Shown one piece after another: positions 32,939-41,458 of a stretch of 64,000 nt of DNA. Made by a program: the position numbers and the translations under genes. The notes under the pieces are model-generated. The model was not told the DNA's origin. It ran no database searches and was given only the letters and a program-made list of their open reading frames with translations. Position 1 is the first letter of the stretch; each line of letters starts with the position of its first letter. Source of the stretch: Zhihengliuella halotolerans (lineage in GTDB: Bacteria; Actinomycetota; Actinomycetes; Actinomycetales; Micrococcaceae); NCBI RefSeq assembly GCF_004217565.1, contig NZ_SHLA01000001.1:2356001-2420000 (forward strand), read 5' to 3'.

Positions 32939-34171
32939 TTACTCGTACTCCGCCAGCACCCGCTGGCCGATCTTGAAGGCCACGTTCGCCGCGGGCACCG
33001 AACAGTAGATCGCCGACTGCAGGAAGACCTCCTTGATCTGCTCGGCGCTCATACCGTTGCGCACGGCCGCGTGCACGTGCATCTCGAGCTCCTCCCAATA
33101 GCCCCCGGCGATCATCGCGGTCAGCGTGATGGCGCTGCGGGTCACCCGGTCGAGGCCGTCCCGCGTCCAGATCGTTCCCCACGCGTAGCGGGTGATCATC
33201 TCCTGGAACTCAGCGGTGAAGTCGTCGACTCCCGCGTTGGCCCGGTCCACGTGGGCATCGCCGAGCACCTGTCGGCGCACGCCCATGCCCGCGTCGTAGG
33301 GGTCGCCGGGCAGGCGGGGAGCCGGAGCGGATCCGCTGCGCGGAGTCAGGGACCCGAAGAAGGCCGCCAGCAGCTCCGCCGTCGCCTCGGGATCCTCGAC
33401 CGGCGCCAGGTGGGCTGCCGAGGGCACGACGGCGGCGCGCCCGTCCGCAACGCCGGCCGCCAGCGCTTCGGCGTCCGCGGGCGGGCAGACCGCGTCGTGG
33501 GCGCCGGCGATCGCCAGCACCGGGGCCGTGATCGAGCCCAGCTCCTCGCGCAGGTCGTAGCCGGCGAGCGCCCGGCAGGCGTGGGCGTAGGAGTGCCGGT
33601 CGGCGTTCTGCAGCACGTGCAGCAACGCGGTGCCGGCCTGTGGGTGTTCCTCGAGGAAACCGGGGGCGAACCAGCGTTCGGCCGAGCCGGAGACCATGGT
33701 CGGAGTGCCGGCGGCCGCCACGAGCTCGGCGCGCTCGGCCCACCCCTCGGGGGTCCCGATCTTCGCGGCCGAGCAGATGATGGAGATCCCGTCGAAGAGG
33801 CCGGGGTGGTCGTGCCCCAGCTGCGCGCCGGCCGCGCCCCCGATCGAGACGCCCGCGTAGAAGAGCGGCACCTCCCCTGCCTCCGCGATGGCGCCCTCGG
33901 CGCGCAGGGCTGCGATGAGGGCGGCGACCGCGTCGGCCAGTTCGGCCATCGTGTAGTCGGCCTCGGAGGCCTCGGCGCCGGCGTGCCCGGGCAGGTCCCA
34001 GCCGATCACGGTGAACCGTTCGGCGAGCAGCGCCGCCGTGCTCCCCCACAGCGCAGCCGCGCCCGTGCCGAGGGAGGGCCCGACGACGATCGTGGGCTTG
34101 GACCGCCCGGAACCGGTCGCGGCGTCGGCGGCCGCGGTGAGCAGGATCGGGCGCAGTGCGGGGCTAGTCAT
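32939..34171 (-). CDS. pcaL: Fused 3-oxoadipate enol-lactonase / 4-carboxymuconolactone decarboxylase
   Basis: A 410-residue fusion known from actinobacteria. Residues about 1-265 are the lactonase (alpha/beta hydrolase; nucleophile elbow YAGVSIGGAAG, GAHDAVCPP, SAAHLAPVED); about 290-410 are the decarboxylase (RYAWGTIWTRDGLDRVTRS, EMHVHAAVRNGMSAEQIKEV). It carries out the two steps from 4-carboxymuconolactone to 3-oxoadipate. ATG 34171 lies inside the last codons of pcaB (8-base overlap). Last gene of pobA-pcaH-pcaG-pcaB-pcaL. Confidence 0.94.
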   Translation of the reverse strand: MTSPALRPILLTAAADAATGSGRSKPTIVVGPSLGTGAAALWGSTAALLAERFTVIGWDLPGHAGAEASEADYTMAELADAVAALIAALRAEGAIAEAGEVPLFYAGVSIGGAAGAQLGHDHPGLFDGISIICSAAKIGTPEGWAERAELVAAAGTPTMVSGSAERWFAPGFLEEHPQAGTALLHVLQNADRHSYAHACRALAGYDLREELGSITAPVLAIAGAHDAVCPPADAEALAAGVADGRAAVVPSAAHLAPVEDPEATAELLAAFFGSLTPRSGSAPAPRLPGDPYDAGMGVRRQVLGDAHVDRANAGVDDFTAEFQEMITRYAWGTIWTRDGLDRVTRSAITLTAMIAGGYWEELEMHVHAAVRNGMSAEQIKEVFLQSAIYCSVPAANVAFKIGQRVLAEYE

Positions 34172-35585
34172 CCGGGTGCAGCTTTCGGTAGGTGGCGAGG
34201 TGTGTGTCGATGAAGGCGTCGGTGGCGCCAAGGTAGTCGTCGGGGTCCAGCAGGGTGTCGAGTTCGGCATCGCTCACGACGGCCGGGTCGATGCCGGCAC
34301 GCAGGAGTTCGCGCAGTGACGCGCCGCTCGTCTGCGCCGCGCGGACGAGCGCCGTGACGGCCTCTTTGCCCCGAAGGTCTCCGTGTCGGGCGTGCGCCGC
34401 GAGCCGCGCCATGATCCGCTCGCTGAGCACGAGCCCGCCGGAAAGCTCGAGGTTGGCCCGCATCCGCTGCTTATCGACCTCGAGCCCGGCGGTGAGCGCG
34501 GCGAGCTGTTCGGCGGCCGCGCCGGCCGTGCGGATCAGGGCCCGCAGGGCGGCCCATTCGGCGTGCCAGCCGCCGTCGGGCCGCTCGTCGCCGGCGGCCG
34601 CGGCCGCGGCGTAGAGCTGCCCGAGCTGGGCGGGCGCGGCGATCGCGGCCTGCTTGATCGTGACAGCCAGGACCGGATTCTGCTTCTGCGGCATGGCCGA
34701 GGAGCCGCCCCGGCCCTGGCTCGCGGCCTCGCGCAGTTCGCCGACCTCCGGTCGGGCGCCGAGCAGCACATCGTTGGCGACCTTGGAGGCGGCCACGACG
34801 ACGTCGGCGAGCGCGGCTCCCAGCGACGTCACGGGCAGCCGCTGGGTGTGCCAGGGCGCCCCCGGGTCGGCGAGCCGGAGGCGGTCCGCGAGGCTCGCGG
34901 CGAGGCCGGCCGGCGTCGCGGAGGAACCGGCGACGACGTCGGTCAGCGCGGCCGCCGTGCCGGCTGCACCGCCCCACTGAAGCGGCGCGGCGTCGAGCGC
35001 ACCGCGGATGCGGTCCGCGGCGGTGACCACTCCGGAGAGCCAGCCGGCGGCGCGCAGCCCGAAGGTCGTCGGCAGGGCGTGCTGGGTCAGCGAGCGGGCG
35101 ACAGCGAGCGTGCCCCGGTGGGCGTCCACGAGGCCGGCGAGCGAATCGGCGGCGGAGGCCAGGTCGGCGGTCAGTGCCGCTCCGGCACGGCGGGCGACGA
35201 GCATGAGGGCCGTGTCGATGATGTCCTGGCTGGTGGCCCCGCGGTGCACGGCCGCCGCCGCGGCTGAGGCGCCGGCCCGGTCGGCCCCGGCGGCCAGCGC
35301 GACCTCGTGCGTGGTCGAGCGGAGATCGGCCAGCAGCGGGATGAGCGCGTTGGCCCCGTCGCGGGTGCGCGCGGTCAGGGACGCGAGGTCGTACCGGCGG
35401 GCGTCGGCGGCCTCCGCGACGGCCTCCGCCGCCGCGGGCTCGATCAGCCCGGCGTCGGACAGCACGCCGGCCCAGGCGGACTCGACGTCGAGCATCGCCT
35501 GCACGAATGCCGTGTCACCAGTCGCGCGTGCAGCCGCACCGCCGGCGCTCACAGGGTCCAGCAGGCTCACCTCTCGGGGATCCAT
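34164..35585 (-). CDS. pcaB: 3-carboxy-cis,cis-muconate cycloisomerase
   Basis: A 473-residue member of the fumarase/aspartase superfamily, mostly helical, with the signature loop GGSSAMPQKQNPV (about residue 300). It lactonises 3-carboxymuconate to 4-carboxymuconolactone. Two adjacent ATGs (35585, 35588) follow GAGGAG; 35585 gives the better 4-base spacing. It starts 37 bases after pcaG and overlaps pcaL. Confidence 0.93.
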   Translation of the reverse strand: MDPREVSLLDPVSAGGAAARATGDTAFVQAMLDVESAWAGVLSDAGLIEPAAAEAVAEAADARRYDLASLTARTRDGANALIPLLADLRSTTHEVALAAGADRAGASAAAAAVHRGATSQDIIDTALMLVARRAGAALTADLASAADSLAGLVDAHRGTLAVARSLTQHALPTTFGLRAAGWLSGVVTAADRIRGALDAAPLQWGGAAGTAAALTDVVAGSSATPAGLAASLADRLRLADPGAPWHTQRLPVTSLGAALADVVVAASKVANDVLLGARPEVGELREAASQGRGGSSAMPQKQNPVLAVTIKQAAIAAPAQLGQLYAAAAAAGDERPDGGWHAEWAALRALIRTAGAAAEQLAALTAGLEVDKQRMRANLELSGGLVLSERIMARLAAHARHGDLRGKEAVTALVRAAQTSGASLRELLRAGIDPAVVSDAELDTLLDPDDYLGATDAFIDTHLATYRKLHPDD

Positions 35586-35622
35586 CATGCTCCTCAACTT
35601 AGCCCGGCCGTGTCGGGGGTGC

Positions 35623-36201
35623 CTAGGACTCGCGCGGGTAGGACAGGAAGACGGTCTCGTCGCCGCCCTGCAGGCGCACGTCGAACCGCAGGGAGCCGTC
35701 CGCCTCGCGCTCGGCGATCAGGGTCCGGCGGCGCTCAGCGTCGAGGGAGGCCAACAGCGGGTCGGAGGCCAGCGCCTCGGTGTCTTCCGGCAAGTAGATG
35801 CGTGTGAACAGGCGGTTGGTCAGCCCGCGCGCGAACACGGTCAGCGCGATGAACGGCGCCTTGCCCGGCTCGGTCGGACCCGGGTTCACGGTCGTGAACG
35901 TGTAGTGCCCGACGTTGTCGACGGCGGCGCGGCCGAACCCGGTGAACGTGTAACCGTCGCGCACGAGCGATCCGGTCTCCCGGCTGATCGTGCCGGCCTC
36001 GTCCGCCTGCCAGATCTCCAGCAGCGCGTCCGGGATGGGCGCGCCGTCGCCGTCGACGACGGTGCCGTGCAGGCGGATCGAGCGGGGGTGGCCGGGGGCC
36101 AGCAGCTCGGAGTCCTTGTCGTACGGCAGCGCGTACCCGAAGAACGGGCCGACGGTCTGCCCGGGGGTGGGGACCAGCTTCAATTCCGGTGCGTGGCTCA
36201 T
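35623..36201 (-). CDS. pcaG: Protocatechuate 3,4-dioxygenase, alpha subunit
   Basis: A 192-residue alpha subunit of the intradiol ring-cleavage dioxygenase. It has the shared beta-sandwich motifs TPGQTVGPFFGYALP and ALLEIWQADEAG but not the Tyr/Tyr/His/His iron ligands, which belong to the beta subunit. Its ATG abuts the pcaH stop with no gap. Confidence 0.94.
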   Translation of the reverse strand: MSHAPELKLVPTPGQTVGPFFGYALPYDKDSELLAPGHPRSIRLHGTVVDGDGAPIPDALLEIWQADEAGTISRETGSLVRDGYTFTGFGRAAVDNVGHYTFTTVNPGPTEPGKAPFIALTVFARGLTNRLFTRIYLPEDTEALASDPLLASLDAERRRTLIAEREADGSLRFDVRLQGGDETVFLSYPRES

Positions 36202-37017
36202 CTAGTGCTCCTCATCCTGCGCGTCGTCTTCCATCCAGGTCCGGTTGCTGCCGGTCAGCACGATGTCCCAGTTGTAGCCGGTCGCCCACTCGTGGCTCGT
36301 GATCGAGTGGTCGTACGTCGCGACGAGCCGTTCGCGGGCCTTCGGGTCCACGATCGTCTGGTAGATCGGGTCCAGCGCGAACAGCGGGTCGCCCGGGAAG
36401 TACATCTGGGTGATCATGCGCTGGGTGAAGTCCGTGCCGAAGAGCGAGAAGTGGATGTGCGCCGGGCGCCACGCGTTGTGGTGGTTCTTCCACGGATAGG
36501 GCGCCGGCTTGATGGTGGTGAAGCGGTACTCGCCGTTCGGTCCGGTGATCGCCCGGCCGACGCCGGTGAAGTTCGGGTCCAGCGGCGCCGGGTGCTGGTC
36601 CCGCTTGTGCATGTAGCGCCCGGCCGCGTTGGCCTGCCACAGCTCGATCAGCTGGTTGCGCACCGGGCGGCCGTCGCCGTCGAGGACGCGACCGGCGACC
36701 ACGATGCGCTCGCCGATCGGCTCGCCGTTGTGCTGGATCGTCAGGTCCGCTTCGAGCGGGTGCACGTCCCGCTCGCCGAACGCGGGGGCCCAGAGCTCGA
36801 TCGTCTCCGGGTCCACGTGGTGCGGGTCCTTGGTGGGGTGGCGCAGCAGCGACGACCGGTAGGGCGGGTAGTCCAGGCGCGGCTGGGTCTCGAGACGGCC
36901 CGCGGCCGCGTACTCCGCGCCGATGGCCTCGATCTCGCCGGAGAGCTTCTCCTGCGAGTCCATGGTGGCGGCGGGGTCGAGGGCGGGCTGCTGCCCGCCG
37001 ACGGGTGGCTGGCTCAT
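36202..37017 (-). CDS. pcaH: Protocatechuate 3,4-dioxygenase, beta subunit
   Basis: A 271-residue catalytic subunit. The non-haem iron(III) ligands are visible: the tyrosine in GRYMHKRDQ, the tyrosine in PYPWKNHHN and the two histidines in RPAHIHFS. It opens protocatechuate between the hydroxyls to 3-carboxymuconate. It starts 55 bases after pobA and is followed immediately by pcaG. Confidence 0.95.
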   Translation of the reverse strand: MSQPPVGGQQPALDPAATMDSQEKLSGEIEAIGAEYAAAGRLETQPRLDYPPYRSSLLRHPTKDPHHVDPETIELWAPAFGERDVHPLEADLTIQHNGEPIGERIVVAGRVLDGDGRPVRNQLIELWQANAAGRYMHKRDQHPAPLDPNFTGVGRAITGPNGEYRFTTIKPAPYPWKNHHNAWRPAHIHFSLFGTDFTQRMITQMYFPGDPLFALDPIYQTIVDPKARERLVATYDHSITSHEWATGYNWDIVLTGSNRTWMEDDAQDEEH

Positions 37018-37072
37018 GTGCGCTCCTTGTCTGGTGCGTGGTCTGGGGTGATCGGGTTCACGTGGTGCCGGC

Positions 37073-38278
37073 TCAGCCGTGCGGCCAGCCGGTGTAGGCC
37101 TCGGCCAGGTACTGCCGCCCGTACCGGGAGGAGACGACGGCGTCGAGCTCGCCGAGCGCGCGGCGCGCCACGAACGGGTCCTGCCCGGGCGGGGTGTGCA
37201 GCATCGAAGTCATCCAGCTCGAGAAGTTCTGGGCCTTCCAGACCCGGCGCAGGGCGGTGTCCGAATAGGACTCGAGCAGGGCGTCCGAACCGCTCGCGCA
37301 GAAGCTCTCGATCGCCTCGAAGAGGACCTTCACATCGGCGAGGGCCAGGTTCAGCCCCTTCGCCCCGGTTGGCGGGACGGTGTGCCCGGCGTCGCCGACG
37401 AGGAAGAGCCGGCCGTGGGAGAGCGGCTCCCGCACGAAGGAGCGGAAGCCGAGCACGGTCTTGTCGAAGATCGGGCCCGTCTTCAGCTCGAATCCGTCAG
37501 GACCGGCAACGCGGCCGGCCAGCTCGGACCAGATGCGGTCCTCACTCCAGTCGTCGACGTTCTCGGACGGATCGCACTGGAAGTACATGCGCTGGACGGA
37601 CTCGCTGCGCTGCGAGATCAGGGCGAACCCGGACGGCGAGTTCGCGTAGATCAGCTCCGGAGCTGACTTGGGGGCCTCCGCGAGGATGCCGAACCACGCG
37701 AAAGGGTACTCGAACCGGTACTCGCGCTCGCCGGCGACGGCCCGGCGGCAGAAGCTGCGGGAGCCGTCGGCGCCCACGACGATGTCGGCATGGACCTCAT
37801 AGGAGGCGCCGGCGTCGTCCCCGTCCCCGCCCTGGGTGAAGCGGAACTTGGGGGTCGCCGTCTCGAGGTCCCAGACCTCGGTGACCTCGGCGGAGAAGCG
37901 GACGTCGCCGCCGTCGCGGGTGCGGGCCGCGGCGAGGTCGGTGAAGACTTCGTTCTGCGCGTAGAGGGTGACGGTGGCGTCGACGAGGTCTTTGAAATCG
38001 AGTGGGTGGGACTCGCCGGCGAAGCGCAGGTCGATGCCGGCGTGCTCGTCGCCGTGCGTGAGCACGCGGGAGTCGACGCCGGTGTCCGTCAGGAGTGCGA
38101 CGGAGCCGGCTTCGAGGATGCCGGCGCGGTGGGTCGTGCGGATCGTCTCGTGGTCGCGGGATTCGACGACGATGTTCTCGATCCCGGCGGACGAGAGCAG
38201 GTGCGAGAGCATGAGCCCTGCGGGCCCGCCGCCGACGATGCCGACGCGGGTGGCGATCACGGTGGACGGCTGCGCCAT
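37073..38278 (-). CDS. pobA: 4-hydroxybenzoate 3-monooxygenase
   Basis: A 401-residue class A flavoprotein hydroxylase converting 4-hydroxybenzoate to protocatechuate. FAD-binding motifs are VGIVGGGPAGLMLSHLL (residue 12 on), VVGADGSRS (about 165) and GDAGHTVPPTGAKGLNLA (about 290). GGGAGAA precedes the ATG. First gene of the pob-pca operon. A perfect inverted repeat lies 72-86 bases upstream, next to the PobR-like gene. Confidence 0.95.
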   Translation of the reverse strand: MAQPSTVIATRVGIVGGGPAGLMLSHLLSSAGIENIVVESRDHETIRTTHRAGILEAGSVALLTDTGVDSRVLTHGDEHAGIDLRFAGESHPLDFKDLVDATVTLYAQNEVFTDLAAARTRDGGDVRFSAEVTEVWDLETATPKFRFTQGGDGDDAGASYEVHADIVVGADGSRSFCRRAVAGEREYRFEYPFAWFGILAEAPKSAPELIYANSPSGFALISQRSESVQRMYFQCDPSENVDDWSEDRIWSELAGRVAGPDGFELKTGPIFDKTVLGFRSFVREPLSHGRLFLVGDAGHTVPPTGAKGLNLALADVKVLFEAIESFCASGSDALLESYSDTALRRVWKAQNFSSWMTSMLHTPPGQDPFVARRALGELDAVVSSRYGRQYLAEAYTGWPHG

Positions 38279-38349
38279 GGTTCTCCCTCGCTCGAACGTT
38301 GTGTACTCGAGCCAGTCTGTGCCCTGGGCCACAGTCCGATCCACGGCAT

Positions 38350-38364
38350 TCCCATTCAATGGGA
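38350..38364. promoter_or_regulatory. IclR-type palindrome upstream of pobA
   Basis: TCCCATT-C-AATGGGA, a perfect 7-base inverted repeat around one base, similar in form to IclR-family operators. It overlaps the stop codon (38356-38358) of the PobR-like gene and lies about 80 bases before pobA. Confidence 0.6.
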
Positions 38365-39114
38365 GATCCGGGGGTCCCCCATCGCCTGCAGGTCGCGCGA
38401 GGCGCCGCGCGCGGCGGTCATCAGGGCCATCACGACAGCGGGGAGCGCATCCGACCCGCGCGGGACGACGACGCCCATCGCGGCGACAGCATGACCCGAG
38501 CGGTCGAGCAGCGGGGCTGCGGCGCCCGTCGTCGTGTCGTCGAGGAAGCCGTCGAAGGTCGCGTGCCCGGTGCGGCGGATCTCCGCGAGCACGCGCCTGA
38601 TGTCGCCGTGCCGCTCGACGACGGCCTCTTCGTGCCGGGCGAGATAGCCGGAGAGCACGTGAGCGGGTGCGTACGCGAGCAGCACCATGCCCATCGAGGT
38701 CCTGTGCACCGGCAGCCGCCCGGCCACGTGGGCCTGATTGGCCGCGGCGCCGGGTCGCGAGAGTCGCTCCAGGATCAGGACTTCGTCCTGATGCAGGACG
38801 GAGAGCTGGGTGTGCTGGCGCAGCAGCTGGTTCAGGTCCTCGAGGTACGGCAGCGCGATCTGGCGCAGATCGCGCGCCGCGGAGGCCCGGTTGGCGAGCT
38901 CCCACAGCCGGATGCCCAGACGGACGCCGCCGTCCTCGCGCAGCAACAGTCCCTGGGAGGCAAGGTCGTCGACGAGCCGGTAGGCGCTGGCCGCGGGCAG
39001 CCCGGCGCGGTCGGCGATCTCGGCGATACTCAGCCGCGGCTCGGTGGCCGTGAACGACTCGAGGATCCGCACCACGCGGTCCAGCAACTTGTCCCCCGAG
39101 CGCGAGTTGGCCAT
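38356..39114 (-). CDS. IclR-family regulator, PobR-like
   Basis: A 252-residue IclR protein with an N-terminal winged helix (LDRVVRILESF, AEIADRAGLPAASAYRLVDDL) and a C-terminal effector domain (SVLHQDEVLILERLSRPG, RTSMGMVLLAYAP). It lies 77 bases upstream of pobA on the same strand and probably activates pobA-pcaHGBL with 4-hydroxybenzoate or protocatechuate as effector. It differs clearly from the longer PcaR-like protein near pcaIJF. Confidence 0.85.
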   Translation of the reverse strand: MANSRSGDKLLDRVVRILESFTATEPRLSIAEIADRAGLPAASAYRLVDDLASQGLLLREDGGVRLGIRLWELANRASAARDLRQIALPYLEDLNQLLRQHTQLSVLHQDEVLILERLSRPGAAANQAHVAGRLPVHRTSMGMVLLAYAPAHVLSGYLARHEEAVVERHGDIRRVLAEIRRTGHATFDGFLDDTTTGAAAPLLDRSGHAVAAMGVVVPRGSDALPAVVMALMTAARGASRDLQAMGDPRISH

Positions 39115-39137
39115 AGCCCGATCCTAGCCCCGCCTGC

Positions 39138-39761
39138 TCACACCTGCGCGACGTGCACCTTCTGCCCGTCGGCACCGAAGAGGGCGACGAGCTCGACCGC
39201 CTCGGGCCCGGCGGCGTCGAACCAGTGCGGGGTCCGAGTGTCGAACTCAGCGGCCTCCCCCGGGCCGAGCTCGAAGTCCCGCGCGTCCGCGCCGACACCG
39301 AGAACCAGACGCAGCCGGCCGGCGATGACGTACATCCACTCGTGCCCCGGATGACTGCGCGGCTTCGGCGCCCGCCGCGCCGCGACGCCCGGCAGGATCT
39401 GCTTGTAGACGCGCAGGCCCGGGCCGTCGTCGTTCCCGCCGCCGACCACCCCGTGGCTGAGCGGCAGGATCGTGCGGCCGTGGCGGCGAATGGGCCGGAT
39501 GTGCACGCGCGGATCACCGACAGGCGGGGCCCCGACGAGGTCGTCGAGCGGGACGCGGTAGTGGCGCGCGAGCGGCAGCAGGAGTTCCAGGGTGGGTTTG
39601 CGCCCGCCGGACTCGAGCCGGGACAGCGTGCTGACCGAGATCCCGGTGGACTCCGCGACCGCCGCGAGCGTCAGGTCACGGGAGGTGCGGATGAGGCGCA
39701 GGCGGGACGCGACGGCGTCGAGGGTGTCGCGGTCGTGGGAGGGGTCGGAACATTCGCTCAT
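39138..39761 (-). CDS. XRE-type regulator with cupin sensor domain
   Basis: A 207-residue regulator: an XRE helix-turn-helix (about residues 18-70, LTLAAVAESTGISVSTLSRL) followed by a double-stranded beta-helix cupin (about 110-205, HEWMYVIAGRLRLVLGVG). The family controls neighbouring genes with small-molecule or metal sensing. ATG 39761 has no ribosome site; a TTGCC-type inverted repeat lies 10 bases upstream, in the divergent region shared with the flavoprotein gene. Confidence 0.86.
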   Translation of the reverse strand: MSECSDPSHDRDTLDAVASRLRLIRTSRDLTLAAVAESTGISVSTLSRLESGGRKPTLELLLPLARHYRVPLDDLVGAPPVGDPRVHIRPIRRHGRTILPLSHGVVGGGNDDGPGLRVYKQILPGVAARRAPKPRSHPGHEWMYVIAGRLRLVLGVGADARDFELGPGEAAEFDTRTPHWFDAAGPEAVELVALFGADGQKVHVAQV

Positions 39762-39770
39762 GCGACTAGC

Positions 39771-39785
39771 TTGCCATAACGGCAA
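39771..39785. promoter_or_regulatory. TTGCC-N5-GGCAA operator between XRE-cupin and flavoprotein genes
   Basis: A perfect 5-base inverted repeat, with a third TTGCC at 39792 that could serve as the -35 (TTGCCA) of the flavoprotein promoter, with a weak CACACT 17 bases on. Confidence 0.5.
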
Positions 39786-39854
39786 ATGGACTTGCCAATA
39801 CGCACCACCCGGCGCACACTGGTCATGCGAACCATTCTCAACTCAGGAGGAAAC

Positions 39855-40799
39855 ATGAAGAACGCCGAATACGACGTCGCCATCGTCGGCGGTTCCGTCG
39901 CCGGACTGGCCGCGGCCACCGCGCTCGGCCGCTCGCTGCGCCGCGTCGTCGTCCTGGACGCCGGACAGCCGCGCAACGCGCCCTCCCCCGCCGCGCACAA
40001 CGTCTTCGCGAACGACGGCGCATCGCCCGCCGAACTCCTCGACCGCGCGCGCCGCGACGCCGAGAAGTACGGGGTGGAACTGCGCTCCGCCGACGTCCGC
40101 ACCCTGGAGAACTGCACCGATGCACCCGGCGAGTTCTTCGGCGTCCACCTCGGCTCAGGGGAGCGCCTGACCGCGCGCCGGGTGCTGCTGGCCACAGGGC
40201 TTGTGGACGGCCTGCCGGCGATCGACGGCCTGGCGGAGCACTGCGGCACGTCCGTCTTGCACTGCCCGTACTGCCACGGCTGGGAGGTGCGCGGGCAGCG
40301 GATCGGCGTCATCGGCAGCTCGGTCATGGCGACACACCAGGCGCTCCTGTTCTCCCAACTCAGCCGCCACGTCACGCTCATCACCCACGACGCCGAGGTG
40401 ACCGCCGAGCAGCGTGGGCAGCTGGCGGCCGCCGGCGTCGAGGTGGTGGACGCGCGGATCGAGCGGGCGGTGAGCACGGGCGGCCGACTGACCGGCGTGG
40501 TGCTGGAAGATGGGACGGGGATGCCCTTCGACGCACTGGCGGTGCAGTCGCGGATGATCGCCCGCAGCGAGCTCTACACCGGCCTCGGCGGCGAGGTCAG
40601 CGAGAACCCCATGGGTGAGTTCATCGAGACAGACCCGCGCGGGGCGACCGCGATCGCCGGCGTCTGGGCTGCCGGGAACAGCGCCGATGTCGGCGCGAGC
40701 GTTCCGCACGCCGCCGCCGCGGGGGTCACCGCGGGCGCCCAGCTGAACATGGACCTCATCAACGCCGACGTCGCAGCGAAGCTGGCCGTCAACGCCTGA
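39855..40799 (+). CDS. Thioredoxin reductase-like FAD-dependent oxidoreductase
   Basis: A 314-residue flavoprotein of the thioredoxin reductase/AhpF fold: YDVAIVGGSVAGLAAATALG, the redox pair in CPYCHGWEV (C-x-x-C) and the C-terminal GVWAAGNSADVGASVPHAAA. The NAD(P) loop reads GSSVMATHQALL rather than the usual G-x-G-x-x-A, so it may belong to the ferredoxin- or dithiol-dependent branch (such as the HlmI/GliT-like group) rather than be the housekeeping enzyme. AGGAGG is 4 bases before the ATG. Divergent from the XRE-cupin regulator. Confidence 0.85.
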   Translation: MKNAEYDVAIVGGSVAGLAAATALGRSLRRVVVLDAGQPRNAPSPAAHNVFANDGASPAELLDRARRDAEKYGVELRSADVRTLENCTDAPGEFFGVHLGSGERLTARRVLLATGLVDGLPAIDGLAEHCGTSVLHCPYCHGWEVRGQRIGVIGSSVMATHQALLFSQLSRHVTLITHDAEVTAEQRGQLAAAGVEVVDARIERAVSTGGRLTGVVLEDGTGMPFDALAVQSRMIARSELYTGLGGEVSENPMGEFIETDPRGATAIAGVWAAGNSADVGASVPHAAAAGVTAGAQLNMDLINADVAAKLAVNA

Positions 40800-40808
40800 G
40801 CGCCGGTG

Positions 40809-41354
40809 TCACCAGGTGCTGGGCGCCGGGCGGCGGGTGCTCGGCAGGCGGGTGCTCTCAAGCCATTCGGCGACCCAGTCAGGCTCGCGGAGGTCCGCCG
40901 GGCGCTCGGCTCCGAGGACCTCGACGACGTCGGACATCGACACGGGTCCCTTCGGGCCCTTGAACCGGGCGGCGATGAGCGCGGAGACGTAGACCTCGCC
41001 CGCGACAACGATGCGCTGCTCGAGGAAGGCGTGACGCTCGTCGAAGCCGACGATGCGCGACTCGATCTCGAACTTCGTCCCGAGCGTGACGGACTTGCGG
41101 AAGCGGATCGTCTCGGCTTGCACGACCGGCAGCCAGCGCCGCCGCCAGATCGCGTTCCACGCGCCGGCGCGCAACAGCAGGTCGAAGCGGCCGAGGTCGA
41201 AGATCGAGAAGTACATGCCGTTGTTGATATGACCGGCGTAGTCGATGTCGGTCAGTGTCGCGCGCATGGGCATCCGGCCGACATCGAAGAGTCCGATCCG
41301 CGAGCGCGAGCGCCACGTGAACATGAGCAGAAACAGACGGAAGATCATGTGCAT
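40809..41354 (-). CDS. HotDog-fold acyl-CoA thioesterase (4HBT-like)
   Basis: A 181-residue protein with a hotdog fold; the D-x-D-x-x-x-H-x-N-N pattern in TLTDIDYAGHINNGMYF is typical of 4-hydroxybenzoyl-CoA-thioesterase/THEM6-like proteins. The first about 20 residues are hydrophobic. Substrate unknown; a fatty or aromatic acyl-CoA is likely. Several starts are close together (41348, 41354, a GTG at 41363), none with a good ribosome site. It is convergent with the flavoprotein gene. Confidence 0.82.
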   Translation of the reverse strand: MHMIFRLFLLMFTWRSRSRIGLFDVGRMPMRATLTDIDYAGHINNGMYFSIFDLGRFDLLLRAGAWNAIWRRRWLPVVQAETIRFRKSVTLGTKFEIESRIVGFDERHAFLEQRIVVAGEVYVSALIAARFKGPKGPVSMSDVVEVLGAERPADLREPDWVAEWLESTRLPSTRRPAPSTW

Positions 41355-41458
41355 GTGACCCACATTACTACTCGGTAACTTACGCCGCCAGACCTGCGCG
41401 TTCGGCGCTCACCGCGCACCGATTGACAACTGCCAACTGGTGACCGGAGAATCTACTC

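Noticed and set aside
32871-32939. ACCCGTTT/AAACGGGT as a terminator between the crotonase and pcaL genes
   Set aside because: Eight-base arms with a 53-base loop; unlikely to form fast enough for termination.
41363-41390. TTAC-N6-GTAA near the thioesterase start as a TetR operator
   Set aside because: Only four-base arms with no internal symmetry and no regulator gene nearby.
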